This document shows positions 13,281-14,349 of a stretch of DNA of 14,349 nt, piece by piece. Position 1 is the stretch's first letter. Every line of letters starts with the position of its first letter. The translations under genes were made by a program, and so were the position numbers. The stretch covers positions 1-14,349 of the forward strand of contig QHXE01000144.1 of NCBI GenBank assembly GCA_003222835.1, given 5' to 3'. A model generated the notes under the pieces. It saw nothing but the letters and a program-made list of their open reading frames with translations. It did no database searches and had not been told where the DNA came from. The DNA comes from Acidobacteriota bacterium. Lineage in GTDB: Bacteria > Acidobacteriota > Blastocatellia > Pyrinomonadales > Pyrinomonadaceae.

Positions 13281-13694
13281 ATGTTAAAGAGACAGCGACA
13301 GAAGAAGATTCTGAACCTCATTCGCGCGAAGCGGATCGGAACTCAGGAGGCTCTGCGGGCGCATCTGGAACGCTCGGGCGTGCCCGCTACGCAGTCGAGT
13401 GTGTCGCGCGACCTGGAAGAGTTGGGTGTTATCAAGCACCACGGCTCTTATGCTCTGCCGCATACGAACGGAGATTCGGCGCGAGGTTTGTTGAGTCTGG
13501 ATGCCGCCGGCGAGGTGCTGGTTGTCGCCAGGTGTTTGCCGGGCCGCGCTTCATCGGTTGCAGTTGAGATTGACGACGCAGCCATTCCGGAAATCGTCGG
13601 CACGCTGGCGGGTGAGGACACAATCTTCATTGCCGCCCGGGATCAGAAGGCGCAGCGCGTTGCGATCAAGAGAATTTGGGAGTTGTTTGGATGA
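13281..13694 (+). CDS. argR: Arginine repressor
   Basis: The 137-residue protein has the ArgR/AhrC layout. The N-terminal winged helix is [21 protein letters not shown] and [16 protein letters not shown]. The C-terminal hexamerisation and arginine-binding domain has [18 protein letters not shown] and [15 protein letters not shown]. The E. coli counterpart GTIAGDDT supplies the Asp residues that bind arginine; here the first is Glu. With arginine bound it should repress arginine genes through ARG boxes, such as those proposed at 13117-13181. ATG at 13281 (MLKRQRQKK) is chosen; TTG at 13266 would lie inside a repeat arm. No Shine-Dalgarno is visible because the repeat abuts the start. argG follows after 103 bp, containing another repeat pair. 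Confidence 0.95.
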   Translation: MLKRQRQKKILNLIRAKRIGTQEALRAHLERSGVPATQSSVSRDLEELGVIKHHGSYALPHTNGDSARGLLSLDAAGEVLVVARCLPGRASSVAVEIDDAAIPEIVGTLAGEDTIFIAARDQKAQRVAIKRIWELFG

Positions 13695-13701
13695 AAGGAT
13701 T

Positions 13702-13781
13702 TCACCACGGAGACACGGAGGTCACGGAGAACAGATTACAAAGGCTCGTTCTGCTCCGTGCGCTCCGTGTCTCCGTGGTGA
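13702..13781. repeat. CACGGAG/CTCCGTG inverted element between argR and argG
   Basis: Left arm 13702-13734 has CACGGAG three times (starts 13706, 13714, 13723). Right arm 13751-13781 has CTCCGTG three times (starts 13754, 13763, 13771). Unit spacing is mirrored (8 and 9 bp, then 9 and 8 bp), and the arms differ mainly by 2 bp of length. The 16-bp spacer gives a long stable hairpin from 8 bp after the argR stop to 16 bp before the argG ATG. It could slow or stop transcription into argG, but there is no T-run, so a terminator call is not supported. Confidence 0.85.
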
Positions 13782-13797
13782 TCTTCTTGACCAGAAA

Positions 13798-14349
13798 ATG
13801 AAGGACGAAAACATTAACAAGATCGTCTTGGCGTACTCAGGCGGACTGGATACGTCGGTGATGTTGCGCTGGTTGATTGATCGCTACCAGTGCGAAGTCG
13901 TTTGTTATTGCGCCGACGTTGGTCAGGGTGCAGAGATGGACGGACTTGAAGAGAAGGCGAAAGCCACCGGCGCATCAAAACTTTACATTGGCGACTTACG
14001 TGAGGAGTTTGTGCGCGACTATGTCTGGACCGCAGTCAAGGCCAACGCGGTTTATGAAGGCGTCTATTTGATGGGGACTTCACTGGCGCGTCCGGTAATC
14101 GCGAAACACCAGATCGAAATCGCGCGCAAAGAAAACGCTGACGCAGTTGCCCACGGCGCGACCGGCAAAGGCAACGATCAAGTTCGATTTGAACTCACCT
14201 ACTACGCTCTGCAACCTGACATCAAAGTAATCGCACCGTGGCGCGAATGGGAATTTGGGGGACGCACGGACCTGATTGCCTACGCCGAGGCGCATGGCAT
14301 TCCGGTGAGCGCGACGATCGACAAGCCTTATTCAACTGATCGAAACTTG
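13798..14349 (+). CDS. argG: Argininosuccinate synthase, N-terminal part (cut by window edge)
   Basis: The frame runs from ATG at 13798 to the window end, giving 184 residues of a protein usually about 400 long. [18 protein letters not shown] (9-26) is the PP-loop that binds [20 protein letters not shown] and [16 protein letters not shown] are standard synthase signatures. The enzyme joins citrulline and aspartate with ATP to form argininosuccinate, the step before ArgH. The third ArgG substrate-binding region is outside the window. The start is 103 bp after the argR stop codon and 16 bp after a large inverted repeat. It may be co-transcribed with argR or have its own promoter; none is evident in the gap. 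Confidence 0.97.
   Translation, partial: MKDENINKIVLAYSGGLDTSVMLRWLIDRYQCEVVCYCADVGQGAEMDGLEEKAKATGASKLYIGDLREEFVRDYVWTAVKANAVYEGVYLMGTSLARPVIAKHQIEIARKENADAVAHGATGKGNDQVRFELTYYALQPDIKVIAPWREWEFGGRTDLIAYAEAHGIPVSATIDKPYSTDRNL

Noticed and set aside
13702..13781. Intrinsic terminator between argR and argG
   Set aside because: The hairpin is long and stable, but no T-tract follows on either strand, and the sequence is clearly a repeat with a second arm copy at 7682.

Overview
The window (about 54% G+C by impression, not counted) looks like a chromosomal segment of an Acidobacteriota bacterium, most likely class Blastocatellia. This is inference. It rests on a secreted VWFA-related protein of the type abundant in acidobacteria, an FmdB-type zinc ribbon, a GAF/sigma-54 activator, a Blastocatellia-style retropepsin, and gaps filled with short palindromic repeats. 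No rRNA, tRNA, CRISPR array, transposase or phage gene was recognised.

Left part (1-5220) reads on the minus strand. In transcription order it holds a sigma-54-dependent activator with two GAF domains (5220-3082), a decayed retropepsin-like protease (3077-2681, one frameshift plus a damaged catalytic loop), a CPBP-family membrane protease (2663-1770), a phytoene-desaturase-like FAD oxidoreductase (1765-323, 4 bp after the protease) and the start of a GntR regulator cut by the window edge (294-1). The GntR gene seems to have its own promoter, buried in two adjacent palindromes.

Middle part (5395-9025) has an FmdB-like zinc ribbon gene behind a near-consensus sigma-70 promoter, a secreted VWA protein, a small two-helix membrane protein, a GNAT acetyltransferase, a D-2-hydroxyacid dehydrogenase and a 76-residue acidic protein of unknown function.

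Right part (9270-14349) has an apparently cytosolic subtilase with an N-terminal Cys4 motif, a stand-alone MutH/Sau3AI-type nuclease and an arginine locus: argH (minus) divergent from argR and argG (plus, cut by the edge). The argH-argR gap carries helically phased TGCA/TGCG half-sites resembling the Streptomyces ARG box, so ArgR probably controls both directions.

The most striking property is the intergenic DNA. Nearly every gap from 6719 rightwards holds a different short inverted-repeat element. Two are built from degenerate 7-bp tandem units with inverted arms, and one of these carries potential G-quadruplexes on opposite strands. Three elements reach into the stop codons of minus-strand genes (GNAT, subtilase, MutH-like), and others sit at or just before start codons (dehydrogenase, argR, argG). 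No clear new multi-gene system was found; the repeat families, the orphan MutH-like nuclease, the Cys4 subtilase and the ARG-box array are what merit follow-up.
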